Shown in pieces: positions 1 through 7,819 of a stretch of 11,108 nt of DNA; positions within the stretch are counted from its first letter, which is position 1; every line of letters starts with the position of its first letter. Made by a program: the position numbers and the translations under genes. The stretch is taken from the NCBI GenBank assembly GCA_031429035.1, contig JANOYU010000119.1:1-11108 (forward strand). Reading direction: 5' to 3'. Source of the stretch: Methylotenera_A sp031429035. GTDB taxonomy: Bacteria > Pseudomonadota > Gammaproteobacteria > Burkholderiales > Methylophilaceae. The notes beneath the pieces were generated by a model. It ran no database searches. It saw nothing but the letters and a program-made list of their open reading frames with translations, and had not been told where the DNA came from.

Positions 1-1
1 T

Positions 2-2860
2 ATAGAACACGGTAGCATTGTAAAAACTGCGCTGCGCTATGTAGAAAATAATGCCGCACAGTTAACTGGCTTGCTGGTGAGCATGCTGCAAAAGCGCGAC
101 CAATGGCTGAGCCATGCGAATAACACGCTGGATAGCACGCAGCTGCAAAACACCTTAAATTACCTGATTGCGCAAACGTTAAGCGAAGCAGCACATGCAT
201 TACCAGCGGCTTTGCAACAAGTATTGATGCCGGTGGCGCGTTACGCAGCTGGTAATCAGCCAGCCAGCTTAGATATTGAAGCCCTGCTCGATTGGCAAAA
301 TGAGCTCACGTCACAGCCTGCAGATTTAGCCCAATGGCGCGCGGTGGCCGATTTATTGTTAACCGCCGCTGGCGAGCCGCGCAAAGAAGGCGGGCTCAAT
401 ATCAAGTTTGGTTTTGCCCCCACTGATGAAGGCCGCGCCCACAAAAAAAAATTGGTAGAAATTATTGCTGCCGTGAAAGACTTCTCTGCCCTGCAAGCCA
501 CGCGCAGCTTACCTTTCAGAGCAGGTGAAAATAATGATTGGGGTATGATTGCGGCACTTTCTAAGCTGCTAAATTTAGCCGTAGCGCAATTGTGGTTAGT
601 GTTTCAGCAGGCGGGCGAGGTGGATTTTGTAGAGATTGCGCAGCGCGCGACGCAAGCATTAGTGGACGAAAGTGAAACGCCAACCGATTTGGCGTTAAAG
701 TTAGATTACCAAATTCAGCATCTATTAGTAGATGAGTTTCAAGATACTAGCCCCAGCCAAATCAAATTATTAGAACAATTAACACGCGGCTGGCAAACTG
801 GCGATGCGCGAACATTATTCTGCGTGGGCGACCCCATGCAATCGATTTATCGCTTTCGCAAAGCCAACGTTAGCTTGTTTATTAACGCGGCAGAGCGCGG
901 CATTGGCGAGATTCAACTGCAACGCTTGCAGTTATATCGCAATAATCGTGCAACGCCACAAATTGTCGGCTGGATCAACCAAACGTTTGCACCACTTTTT
1001 GCAGCGTTTGACGACGAAGCGCAAGGCGCGGTGAAATATCGCCCATCTATCACTGATACTAATAAAAATGCAATAGATAGCAGTGTTGAAGTACATGCCA
1101 TCATTAAAAATGACACCACAGAAAACGCTAAACAGCATGAGGCCGAGGCCGTCATTTCTATTATTCAATGTGAGTATGCAAAAAACCCCAATGCTAAAAT
1201 CGCGGTTTTAGTAAGTGCCAAAAATCACTTAACACCACTGGTCACTGAGCTACGCAGATCGCATACTGATATTAAGTTTCAAGCACTAGATATTGAGGCA
1301 CTGGCTGGCCGCCAAATTGTGCAAGATTTGTTAAGCCTTACCCACGCACTGCACCACAAGGCAGACCGCGTGCATTGGTTGGCCATATTGCGCGCGCCAT
1401 GGTGCGGCCTAAATTTGCATGATTTGCATGCGCTGGCAGGCGCTAACCACCACGCCACCATTTGGCAACTGATGCAAAACGACGTGCTAATTAGCCAATT
1501 AAGCAGCGATGGTCAAACACGTTTACTGCATGTGCGTGATATTTTAACTGAGGTGTTTTCCACGCAAGGCCGCACCAATACTAGCCGCTGGGTACGCGGT
1601 GTGTGGTTGATGCTAAACGGCCCTGCTTGCTTGTGGGAGCAAGCTGATGTGATTGATGTACAAGCGTTTTTTAATTGCTTGGATAGTTTAGATAAACGCA
1701 ACCAGTTTTCGTCCGAGCGCATGTGTACCGAGATTGAAAAACTATTTGCGGCGCCAGATGCCGATGGCGAACAGCTGCAAATGATGACCATACATAAATC
1801 GAAAGGCTTAGAATTTGATACGGTGATTTTGTTGGGGCTGGGCACGACCACTGGCAGCAACAATAGTGAAAAACCGCTGCTGTTGTGGGAGGAAGTGCTT
1901 ACTAATAAAAACACTGAATTGCTGGCTGCGCCGTTTATTCCCAAAGGTGCACGTGATGACACAGTAAGCGTATATGATTTTTTAGCCACGCGCGAAAGCG
2001 TACGCGATACTAACGAAGACGCGCGCGTGCTGTATGTCGCGGCCACCCGTGCTGAGCGAAAATTACATTTAGTAGGCTTTGCAACAGAAGGCAAAGATGA
2101 AATTAAACCAGCCAGCAATTCACCTTTGGCCTTGTTATGGCCTGCGGTGAGCAGTTATTTTGAGGATGCAAAATTAAATACGATTGATACTGATGAGGAA
2201 ACAGAACAGATTGAAGGCGACATTACCAACTTTACGCCGCAATTGGTGCGGCTAAAACAGTTGCAAATACCTGCTGTTTTGCAAAGCAGTCAAACTGAAA
2301 CGCCATTCGTGGTGAGTCATGAATCAATTCAATTTCAGAACCACCCACCAACACAAAATGTAACGCCAAATATAGCCGCCGATTGCGGCTCACTTGCACA
2401 TTTATATATGGAATCAATCGCAAAAAATGGCTTAGCACAATGGCCTGTAAGCCGCATGGATGCTTGCTCGCAGAGCATGATGTTTTGGTTGCTGCAACGT
2501 GGTTACGCTAAAAACGAAGTCGAAAAACAAGTGCCGCTACTTGTGAACGCCCTAAAACGTACAATCGCCAGCCCACAAGGCGCATGGATATTGGCTTCTA
2601 GGGCAACGCTGCAAACAGAATTAAGCATTCAAAATAGTGAAAAAGAACAACGTATCGATTTAACCTTTGTGGAAAATAACGTACGTTGGATTATTGATTA
2701 TAAACTGGGTTTAGATGTGACAGAAGCCACTGCAAACCCTGCCGCACAAGCCCACAAGCTACAACTGGAGCGCTATACAGCGCTGTTTAAGCAAGAAAAC
2801 TTGCCCATTAAAACTGCGGTGTTCTACTTAAATTTAGCTAAATTAGTAGAACTGGCTTAG
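2..2860 (+). CDS. AddA/RecB-type UvrD-family helicase-nuclease, 5'-truncated by window edge
   Basis: The frame is open to the left edge: the codons from position 2 have no stop and encode a helicase-like segment, so the true start lies outside and the TTG at 71 is not a start. 952 residues are visible (counted from nt 2). Superfamily 1 motifs appear in order: DEFQD (244-248), GDPMQSIYRFR (276-286), an LYRNNRAT-like motif IV, TIHKSKGLEFD (596-606) and VLYVAATRAER (676-686). The Walker A region would be in the missing N-terminus. The C-terminus carries a PD-(D/E)XK nuclease of the AddA/RecB kind: GSLAH with His800, Asp886, IIDYK with Asp899 and Lys901, and QLERY (Gln921, Tyr925). All catalytic positions look intact. 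Proteins with this architecture unwind and trim double-strand DNA ends to prepare them for RecA, usually with an AddB-like partner encoded next door. That partner would be upstream, which is an inference. An ortholog-level symbol is not assigned because betaproteobacterial members are divergent. Confidence 0.9.
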   Translation: MEHGSIVKTALRYVENNAAQLTGLLVSMLQKRDQWLSHANNTLDSTQLQNTLNYLIAQTLSEAAHALPAALQQVLMPVARYAAGNQPASLDIEALLDWQNELTSQPADLAQWRAVADLLLTAAGEPRKEGGLNIKFGFAPTDEGRAHKKKLVEIIAAVKDFSALQATRSLPFRAGENNDWGMIAALSKLLNLAVAQLWLVFQQAGEVDFVEIAQRATQALVDESETPTDLALKLDYQIQHLLVDEFQDTSPSQIKLLEQLTRGWQTGDARTLFCVGDPMQSIYRFRKANVSLFINAAERGIGEIQLQRLQLYRNNRATPQIVGWINQTFAPLFAAFDDEAQGAVKYRPSITDTNKNAIDSSVEVHAIIKNDTTENAKQHEAEAVISIIQCEYAKNPNAKIAVLVSAKNHLTPLVTELRRSHTDIKFQALDIEALAGRQIVQDLLSLTHALHHKADRVHWLAILRAPWCGLNLHDLHALAGANHHATIWQLMQNDVLISQLSSDGQTRLLHVRDILTEVFSTQGRTNTSRWVRGVWLMLNGPACLWEQADVIDVQAFFNCLDSLDKRNQFSSERMCTEIEKLFAAPDADGEQLQMMTIHKSKGLEFDTVILLGLGTTTGSNNSEKPLLLWEEVLTNKNTELLAAPFIPKGARDDTVSVYDFLATRESVRDTNEDARVLYVAATRAERKLHLVGFATEGKDEIKPASNSPLALLWPAVSSYFEDAKLNTIDTDEETEQIEGDITNFTPQLVRLKQLQIPAVLQSSQTETPFVVSHESIQFQNHPPTQNVTPNIAADCGSLAHLYMESIAKNGLAQWPVSRMDACSQSMMFWLLQRGYAKNEVEKQVPLLVNALKRTIASPQGAWILASRATLQTELSIQNSEKEQRIDLTFVENNVRWIIDYKLGLDVTEATANPAAQAHKLQLERYTALFKQENLPIKTAVFYLNLAKLVELA

Positions 2861-2890
2861 CTAACTTTACCCAAACAAATCTTGCTTAAA

Positions 2891-3502
2891 CTAGTCTTGT
2901 TTAAAATGGTGCCAAACGTACCAGCCCACAAAAGCCAAACCGCCAGCAATAATCACGTAATGCGATTGGTGAAAATACACGCTTAATTGCTCCCAATTTT
3001 CGCCCGCCTTCATGCCAATATAACCTAGCGCCCAGCACCAAATAAACGAGCCAACAAAGGTGTAAATAATAAATTTTGACATATTCATGCGCGCCATACC
3101 AGCGGGGAAGGCAATAAACGTGCGCACACCAGGTAGCAAACGTGCAATAAAAATAATAATTTCGCCTCGATTTTTAAACCAGCGGTCTGCCATATCTAAA
3201 TCTTTTTTGCTGATCAATACATATTTGCCGTATTTGTCTGCCAACGGCCTACCGCCAAACATGCCCAAATAATAGGCGGGAATCGACCCCACCACGCAAC
3301 CAATGGCACCTGCCAGAGCAATGCCAAATAAAGTCATTTCACCTTTACTAACCAAAAAACCTGCAAATGGCATAATGATTTCAGACGGCAGTGGAATACA
3401 GGCCGATTCAATCGCCATAAGCAACACAATTCCACCGTAATGCATGCTAGATATGATGCCTAAAATCCAAGTGGCCACTGCGGTAATTAGTTGTTGTAGC
3501 AT
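2891..3502 (-). CDS. DedA family (VTT domain) inner-membrane protein
   Basis: This is a 203-residue polytopic membrane protein of typical DedA length. It has the family signature ESACIPLPSE (32-41), with acidic residues Glu32 and Glu41 in the re-entrant part, a Gly-rich segment around 64-84 (GAIGCVVGSIPAYYLG), and the arginine motif FIARLLPGVR (Arg121, Arg127), then FPAGMARM. Hydrophobic spans occur near 8-30, 44-82, 115-135, 143-163 and 183-198. DedA/VTT proteins are implicated in envelope lipid handling (undecaprenyl-phosphate or phospholipid scrambling/flipping) and proton-motive-force homeostasis. The exact substrate of this member cannot be read from sequence. The ATG at 3502 has a weak AGAGAG element upstream. 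It begins 24 nt after the mfd stop, so it is probably co-transcribed with mfd. It ends 30 nt from the stop of the convergent helicase-nuclease gene. Confidence 0.93.
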   Translation of the reverse strand: MLQQLITAVATWILGIISSMHYGGIVLLMAIESACIPLPSEIIMPFAGFLVSKGEMTLFGIALAGAIGCVVGSIPAYYLGMFGGRPLADKYGKYVLISKKDLDMADRWFKNRGEIIIFIARLLPGVRTFIAFPAGMARMNMSKFIIYTFVGSFIWCWALGYIGMKAGENWEQLSVYFHQSHYVIIAGGLAFVGWYVWHHFKQD

Positions 3503-3526
3503 CGTTTTTTCTCTCTAGATATTTTT

Positions 3527-6500
3527 TTAACTAAATTCTTTTAATAGCGTTTTTACCAACTCAACTCTGTGATTAAAACTACCTAATTGCACTGTCACAC
3601 GCAGTTTATCTGGGCCGTTCATACGGCAGCGACGGTCGCGTTGCAGCAAACTCACCAGTTTCATTGGGTCTAGGTCTGCTTTGATATTAAATTGTAGCTG
3701 AATCGCCGCATCTGACGCATCAATTTTAATAATGCCGAGTGGTTTAGCGGCTATGCGCAATCTATGACATGCTAACAGCGCTTCGGCAGGCTCTGGCAGC
3801 AAGCCAAAACGATCAATTAGTTCTTCTTGCAGCGTGTCCAGCTCATCATCATTACTAGCGTTAGCAAGTCGTTTATACAGCACTAAGCGCTCATGCACGT
3901 CGGGGCAATAGTTGTTAGGTAGCAGCGCTGGCACGTGTAAATTAATTTCAGTCGTCACGCCCAGTGGCGAGTCTAAATCTGGCTCTTTGCCAGCTTTAAG
4001 CTGTTTTACCGCGTGGTTGAGCATGTCAGAATACAGTTGAAAGCCAATCGCTTGCATCTCGCCACTTTGCGAATCACCCAGCAACTCGCCCGCACCACGA
4101 ATCTCTAAATCGTGCATGGCCAAATGAAAGCCAGCGCCTAAATCTTCTAACAGTTGAATCGCGTCTAAGCGTTTTTGCGCTTGTGGCGTGATTTTCCGGT
4201 GTTCATCGGTGAGCAAATAGGCATAGGCTTGGTGATGACTTCTACCAACGCGACCGCGCAATTGATGCAACTGCGCCAAGCCAAACATATCGGCGCGGTT
4301 CATAATAATAGTGTTGGCGGTAGGTACGTCGATGCCAGTCTCAATAATGGTGGTACACAGCAGAATGTTTGTGCGCTGCTGGTAAAAATCACGCATTACG
4401 TGTTCCAACTCGCGCTCGCGCAATTGGCCATGAGCAATGGCAATGCGCGCCTCAGGCACGATTTTCTCTAGTTTTTCTTTTTGCACAAAAATGGTATCGA
4501 CCTCATTATGCAAAAAGTAAACTTGGCCACCGCGTTTAAATTCGCGCATCACTGCCTCGCGAATAATGCCGTCACTGTAATAGGTGTGAAAAGTTTTAAT
4601 ACTAAGGCGTTTTTGTGGTGGCGTGGCAATCACGCTAAATTCACGCAAGCCTTCCATCGCCATGCTGAGCGTGCGCGGAATCGGCGTGGCTGTTAACGTC
4701 AACACGTCCACTTCTGCCCGCAAAGCTTTTAATTGCTCTTTTTGGCGCACGCCAAAGCGGTGCTCTTCATCTAAAATGGCCAAGCCTAGGTTTTTAAATT
4801 TCACATCTTTTTGAATCAGCCGATGCGTGCCGATGATGATATCAATTTTGCCTGTTTTTAAACCATCAAGCGCTTCGGCGATTTCTTTGGCGCTTCTAAA
4901 ACGCGATATTTCAGCAATTTTAATTGGCCATTCGGCAAAGCGGTCGCAAAAGTTTTGATAATGCTGCTCTGCCAGCAATGTGGTGGGTACCAGTATTGCG
5001 ACTTGCCTGCCGCCCATCACCGCCACAAAAGCGGCGCGCAACGCAACTTCTGTTTTGCCAAAACCCACATCACCACAAACCAGCCGATCCATCGGACGGC
5101 CTGATTGCATGTCCTTAATCACATTCTCAATGGCTTCTAATTGGTCTGGTGTTTCTTCAAACGGAAAGCCCTCACAAAATGCTTCATAATCTTTTAAGCT
5201 TAAGGTAAACGCATGGCCACGCCGTGAAGCACGCTGGGCATAAAGATTGAGCAACTCTGCCGCCGTATCTCGGATTTGTTTGAGCGCTTTTTTCTTAGCT
5301 TTTTCCCATTGACCAGAGCCTAAGCGATGTAGCGGCGCACTTTCTGGCGGGCCACCCGAATAACGTGAAATTAAAAATAGCTGCGAAACAGGGACATAGA
5401 GCTTATCGTCACCAAAATACTCCAGCAGCAAAAACTCGGTTTCGCCTTCGCCAAAATCTAAATTCATCAAGCCTTTATAGCGCCCTACGCCGTGCTGCTC
5501 GTGCACTACTGGGTCTGAAATGTGCAGCTCAGATAAATCTTTGAGCATGCCCTCGGTGTTGCGCGCTTTTTCCTTCTCACGCCGACGCTGCTGGCGCACA
5601 GTGCCAGAATACAATTCAGATTCGGTAATTAATGTGATGTCATCGCTAAAACCAGCATGTAATGGCGATACACCTAACATCACTGGCGCGTTACTGGCGT
5701 TAAAATCTGCCCACGTCTCGCACAAATCTACATGCATGCCATGCTCGGTAAATAGTTGCAACATTGTCTCGCGACGACCAAGGCTTTCAGCCGTAATTAA
5801 TAGCCTCTTCTTTTGTGCATCGCTAGATTTTGAATCTATAGTCGCCGCATGGATAAAGGCTTGTAGCTTATGCAAAGGCTGCTCGGCGCGTCTTTCAATA
5901 TCTAAAGCAGGTAACACAGCGCCAGATTCATGTGCTAGTGTTAGCACCGCAAAGCGCTGCGTTTGTGCAAAAAAGTCGTCTGTTTTAATCAGTAAAATAT
6001 CGGGCTTTAAAATCGGCCGCTCAGGGTCATGTGCCAGTAATCTATAACGCGAATTAGCATCGGCCCAAAACTGCTGCGCTGCTTTGTCATTATTGCCATG
6101 CAAGCAAATGACTGTATTGTCTGGTAGGTAATCTAATAAAGTGGAGGTTTGCTCAAAAAACAGCGGCAAATACCATTCTATGCCGCCACTAGCCACGCCT
6201 TTGCTGACATTTTTGTAAATAGTCGCGCGTTGCGGGTCACCCTCAAATTGTTCGCGAAAATTGCTTCTAAAGGTGGCAATACCTTTATCATCTAGTGGAA
6301 ACTCACGCGCAGGCAATAGCCTAATTTCTGGCACCGGGTAAAGGCTACGCTGCGTATCCACATCAAAAGTGCGGATGCTTTCTATCTCGTCATCAAATAA
6401 ATCAATGCGGTACGGCAGCACACTACCCATGGGGAACAAATCAATCAGCCCGCCGCGCACACTAAACTCACCCGGCGAAATCACTTGCGATACATGGTGA

Positions 6501-6994
6501 TAGCCCGCTTGCGCGCATTGATGGCGCAGCGAATCGAGGTTTAGTTTTTGTTTTTTCGCCAGCATAAAGCTGTGCCCCGCCAAATATGCCACTGCAGGCA
6601 GACGAATCAACGCTGTAGCAATAGGCACAATCACCACATCACACAAATTTTGGCTAATTTGGTATAGCGTGGCAAGCCGCTCAGAGATTAAATCGGGATG
6701 TGGCGAAAACACATCGTAAGGTAGCGTTTCCCAGTCGGGCAGCAGGTTTACTACCAACTCTGGCGCAAAAAAAGGCAGCTCTTCTAACAATCGTTGCGCC
6801 TCAAACGCATTCGCAGCAATAATCACCAACGGCGTTTTTTGCTTGGTTTGTGTTGTGCCAGTTGTTGAGATAAGTGTTGTGCTAATTGTTGTTTTTAGGC
6901 GACATGCAAGTGATGCTAGAGCTAAGCTATCTAAGCCATTGGCAGCATAAGAGAAACGACTTTTTTGGCCGACGGAGGGCACGGATAACTGCAT
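3527..6994 (-). CDS. mfd: Transcription-repair coupling factor Mfd
   Basis: The product has 1155 residues, against about 1148 in E. coli, and is collinear with it. Mfd binds RNA polymerase stalled at lesions, displaces it using ATP-driven dsDNA translocation, and recruits UvrA for nucleotide excision repair. The N-terminal UvrB-like module is recognisable (LLPDWETLPYDVFSPHPDLIS near 85-105 and GGLIDLFPMGS near 180-190). The RNA-polymerase-interaction region contains HGVGRYKG (501-508) and the LYVPVSQLFLISRYSGG stretch. The translocase has Walker A GDVGFGKT (641-648, Lys647), DEEH (742-745), TATPIPRTL and motif VI QLRGRVGR (911-918). The C-terminal TRCF domain includes LIDRFGLLPEPAEALL. The ATG at 6994 is the only plausible start: the upstream codons offer no alternative before an in-frame stop. 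It has no clear Shine-Dalgarno sequence. A Thr-rich low-complexity stretch at residues 35-50 is coded by an imperfect repeat. Confidence 0.98.
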   Translation of the reverse strand: MQLSVPSVGQKSRFSYAANGLDSLALASLACRLKTTISTTLISTTGTTQTKQKTPLVIIAANAFEAQRLLEELPFFAPELVVNLLPDWETLPYDVFSPHPDLISERLATLYQISQNLCDVVIVPIATALIRLPAVAYLAGHSFMLAKKQKLNLDSLRHQCAQAGYHHVSQVISPGEFSVRGGLIDLFPMGSVLPYRIDLFDDEIESIRTFDVDTQRSLYPVPEIRLLPAREFPLDDKGIATFRSNFREQFEGDPQRATIYKNVSKGVASGGIEWYLPLFFEQTSTLLDYLPDNTVICLHGNNDKAAQQFWADANSRYRLLAHDPERPILKPDILLIKTDDFFAQTQRFAVLTLAHESGAVLPALDIERRAEQPLHKLQAFIHAATIDSKSSDAQKKRLLITAESLGRRETMLQLFTEHGMHVDLCETWADFNASNAPVMLGVSPLHAGFSDDITLITESELYSGTVRQQRRREKEKARNTEGMLKDLSELHISDPVVHEQHGVGRYKGLMNLDFGEGETEFLLLEYFGDDKLYVPVSQLFLISRYSGGPPESAPLHRLGSGQWEKAKKKALKQIRDTAAELLNLYAQRASRRGHAFTLSLKDYEAFCEGFPFEETPDQLEAIENVIKDMQSGRPMDRLVCGDVGFGKTEVALRAAFVAVMGGRQVAILVPTTLLAEQHYQNFCDRFAEWPIKIAEISRFRSAKEIAEALDGLKTGKIDIIIGTHRLIQKDVKFKNLGLAILDEEHRFGVRQKEQLKALRAEVDVLTLTATPIPRTLSMAMEGLREFSVIATPPQKRLSIKTFHTYYSDGIIREAVMREFKRGGQVYFLHNEVDTIFVQKEKLEKIVPEARIAIAHGQLRERELEHVMRDFYQQRTNILLCTTIIETGIDVPTANTIIMNRADMFGLAQLHQLRGRVGRSHHQAYAYLLTDEHRKITPQAQKRLDAIQLLEDLGAGFHLAMHDLEIRGAGELLGDSQSGEMQAIGFQLYSDMLNHAVKQLKAGKEPDLDSPLGVTTEINLHVPALLPNNYCPDVHERLVLYKRLANASNDDELDTLQEELIDRFGLLPEPAEALLACHRLRIAAKPLGIIKIDASDAAIQLQFNIKADLDPMKLVSLLQRDRRCRMNGPDKLRVTVQLGSFNHRVELVKTLLKEFS
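6851..6891. repeat. Imperfect 24-nt-period repeat inside the mfd 5' region
   Basis: TGTTGTGCCAGTTGTTG (6851-6867) recurs as TGTTGTGCTAATTGTTG (6875-6891), 15 of 17 bases identical and 24 nt apart, which keeps frame. It encodes the Thr-rich low-complexity run at Mfd residues 35-50, between the first helix and the UvrB-like core. Confidence 0.7.
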
Positions 6995-7013
6995 AGATAG
7001 ACTTGAAAATGAC

Positions 7014-7042
7014 TTGGTTTAAAAATGAATTTTGCCTATTAT
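7014..7042 (+). promoter_or_regulatory. Candidate sigma-70-type promoter for rpiA-mltF
   Basis: A -35-like TTGGTT (7014-7019) is followed after 17 nt by TATTAT (7037-7042, 5 of 6 consensus bases). The predicted start is near 7049, leaving a leader of about 63 nt. A closer TATAGT at 7090-7095 would start transcription inside the ribosome binding site, so it is less likely. Confidence 0.35.
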
Positions 7043-7043
7043 A
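7038..7043 (-). promoter_or_regulatory. Candidate -10 box for mfd
   Basis: Read on the minus strand this is a perfect TATAAT. No good -35 lies at 16-18 nt; the best nearby is TTAAAT at 19 nt spacing (7063-7068). The predicted start would be near 7031, giving a leader of about 37 nt to the mfd ATG. Inferred from consensus only. Confidence 0.4.
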
Positions 7044-7097
7044 ACCGTAAGCGCGCAATACCATTTAAGCACTTTCATAAAAATAAAAATATAGTTT

Positions 7098-7103
7098 AGG
7101 GGA
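7098..7103 (+). promoter_or_regulatory. Ribosome binding site of rpiA
   Basis: AGGGGA lies 8 nt before the ATG at 7112. It is the best Shine-Dalgarno element seen in the window and fixes the rpiA start. Confidence 0.7.
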
Positions 7104-7111
7104 TTATTCTA

Positions 7112-7804
7112 ATGGCAACAGCACCTATCAACGACAAGTACACAGTGGCGATTCATGCTGCCAAATACGTCAAAAGTGGCATGCTAGTGGGATTAGGCAC
7201 TGGATCTACCGCTAACTATTTTATTGAAGAGCTGGCGCGTCGCCAGCTTGAAGAAAATCTAAAAGTCACCGCCATCGCCAGTTCAAATATCAGCATGATT
7301 AAGGCGCAAAGTTTGGGCTTAAATGTGATTGGTTTAACGCAAGTTTCAGAGATAGATTTGTATGTAGATGGCGCCGATGAAATTACCCCAGATATGACAC
7401 TGCTAAAAGGCCGTGGTTACGATTTAGTGTTAGAAAAACTGCTGGCCAAAGCAGCTAAACAGTTCCTCGTGGTCGCCGATAAAAGTAAGTTAGTGCCGCG
7501 TATTGGCAGCAACTTCGCAATCCCCATTGAAGTGATGCCAGTGGCGTGGAAAGCCGCTAAACGTAACCTAGAAGCCGCTGGTGGCGTAGGAGAATTGCGC
7601 CAAAATGTGGCCAAAGATGGCTTAACTGTGACATCGCACGGCAGCTTGGTATTGGATATGACTTTCGATAAATCCATCTCTGAAAATGCACTTAATCAGC
7701 TTATTAACAACACGCCTGGCGTAGTAGAACATGGCATATTTTATGGCTTAAGTAGCTGCGTACTGATTGCTGACAATGGCAGTATTGAAGAGCGCTGGGC
7801 TTAA
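7112..7804 (+). CDS. rpiA: Ribose-5-phosphate isomerase A (divergent active-site loop)
   Basis: The 230-residue cytosolic enzyme interconverts ribose 5-phosphate and ribulose 5-phosphate in the non-oxidative pentose phosphate pathway; in a methylotroph this would also feed formaldehyde assimilation. It aligns with E. coli RpiA (219 aa): Lys9, GLGTGSTA (27-34, phosphate/substrate loop), DLYVDGADEI (82-91, with Asp86 and Asp89), Lys99, the catalytic base Glu108 and Lys126 all fall where E. coli has Lys7, Ser30/Thr31, Asp81/Asp84, Lys94, Glu103 and Lys121. The loop after Lys99 reads KGRGYDLVLEK instead of KGGGAALTREK, and the usual DNGN turn is replaced by SHGS, so this is a divergent member that probably remains active. 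The ATG at 7112 is supported by AGGGGA at 7098-7103. The lipoprotein gene follows 15 nt downstream, probably in the same operon. Confidence 0.95.
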   Translation: MATAPINDKYTVAIHAAKYVKSGMLVGLGTGSTANYFIEELARRQLEENLKVTAIASSNISMIKAQSLGLNVIGLTQVSEIDLYVDGADEITPDMTLLKGRGYDLVLEKLLAKAAKQFLVVADKSKLVPRIGSNFAIPIEVMPVAWKAAKRNLEAAGGVGELRQNVAKDGLTVTSHGSLVLDMTFDKSISENALNQLINNTPGVVEHGIFYGLSSCVLIADNGSIEERWA

Positions 7805-7807
7805 GTT

Positions 7808-7811
7808 AAGG
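7808..7811 (+). promoter_or_regulatory. Ribosome binding site deciding the TTG start of mltF
   Basis: AAGG lies 8 nt before the TTG at 7820, in the short gap after the rpiA stop. No ATG or GTG exists in this frame before the signal peptide, so this element supports a TTG initiation codon. Confidence 0.6.
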
Positions 7812-7819
7812 CGTATTGT

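Larger units (their letters stand above)
6995..7111. promoter_or_regulatory. Divergent mfd/rpiA intergenic promoter region
   Basis: This 117-nt AT-rich spacer separates the starts of mfd (leftward) and rpiA (rightward), so both transcription units should start here. It contains a perfect minus-strand TATAAT and a plus-strand TTGGTT-17-TATTAT pair whose -10 boxes overlap; both are listed separately. No operator-like long inverted repeat is visible. Confidence 0.6.

Noticed and set aside
71..73. TTG as a possible start of the helicase-nuclease gene.
   Set aside because: The same frame stays open to position 2 with plausible helicase residues (ALRYVENNAAQLTG), and the helicase motif I region is missing, so the gene begins outside the window.
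1409..1430. Adjacent repeat of ATTTGCATG in the helicase-nuclease gene.
   Set aside because: It encodes a LHDLH stretch in frame and is too short to be more than coincidence.
1513..2118. Antisense open frame of about 200 codons within the helicase-nuclease gene.
   Set aside because: It lies entirely opposite well-conserved motifs V and VI of the helicase. Its translation is Ser-rich without any recognisable domain, as expected of a shadow frame.
2873..2905. Short repeats in the convergent gap: TTAAAC/GTTTAA inverted, and TCTTGCTTAAA/TCTTGTTTAAA direct.
   Set aside because: The inverted arms are only 6 AT-rich base pairs with no T-tract, so they do not support a terminator; the direct repeat is short and imperfect.
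3380..3391. The minus strand reads CTGCCGTCTGAA, matching the Neisseria DNA uptake core GCCGTCTGAA exactly.
   Set aside because: Only one copy was noticed in 11 kb, and it encodes the conserved LPSE of the DedA signature, so codon coincidence explains it. A genome-wide count would settle it.
5520..6047. Plus-strand open frame of 175 codons within mfd.
   Set aside because: It is opposite conserved Mfd coding sequence, has a Ser/Cys-rich unstructured translation, and no recognisable product.
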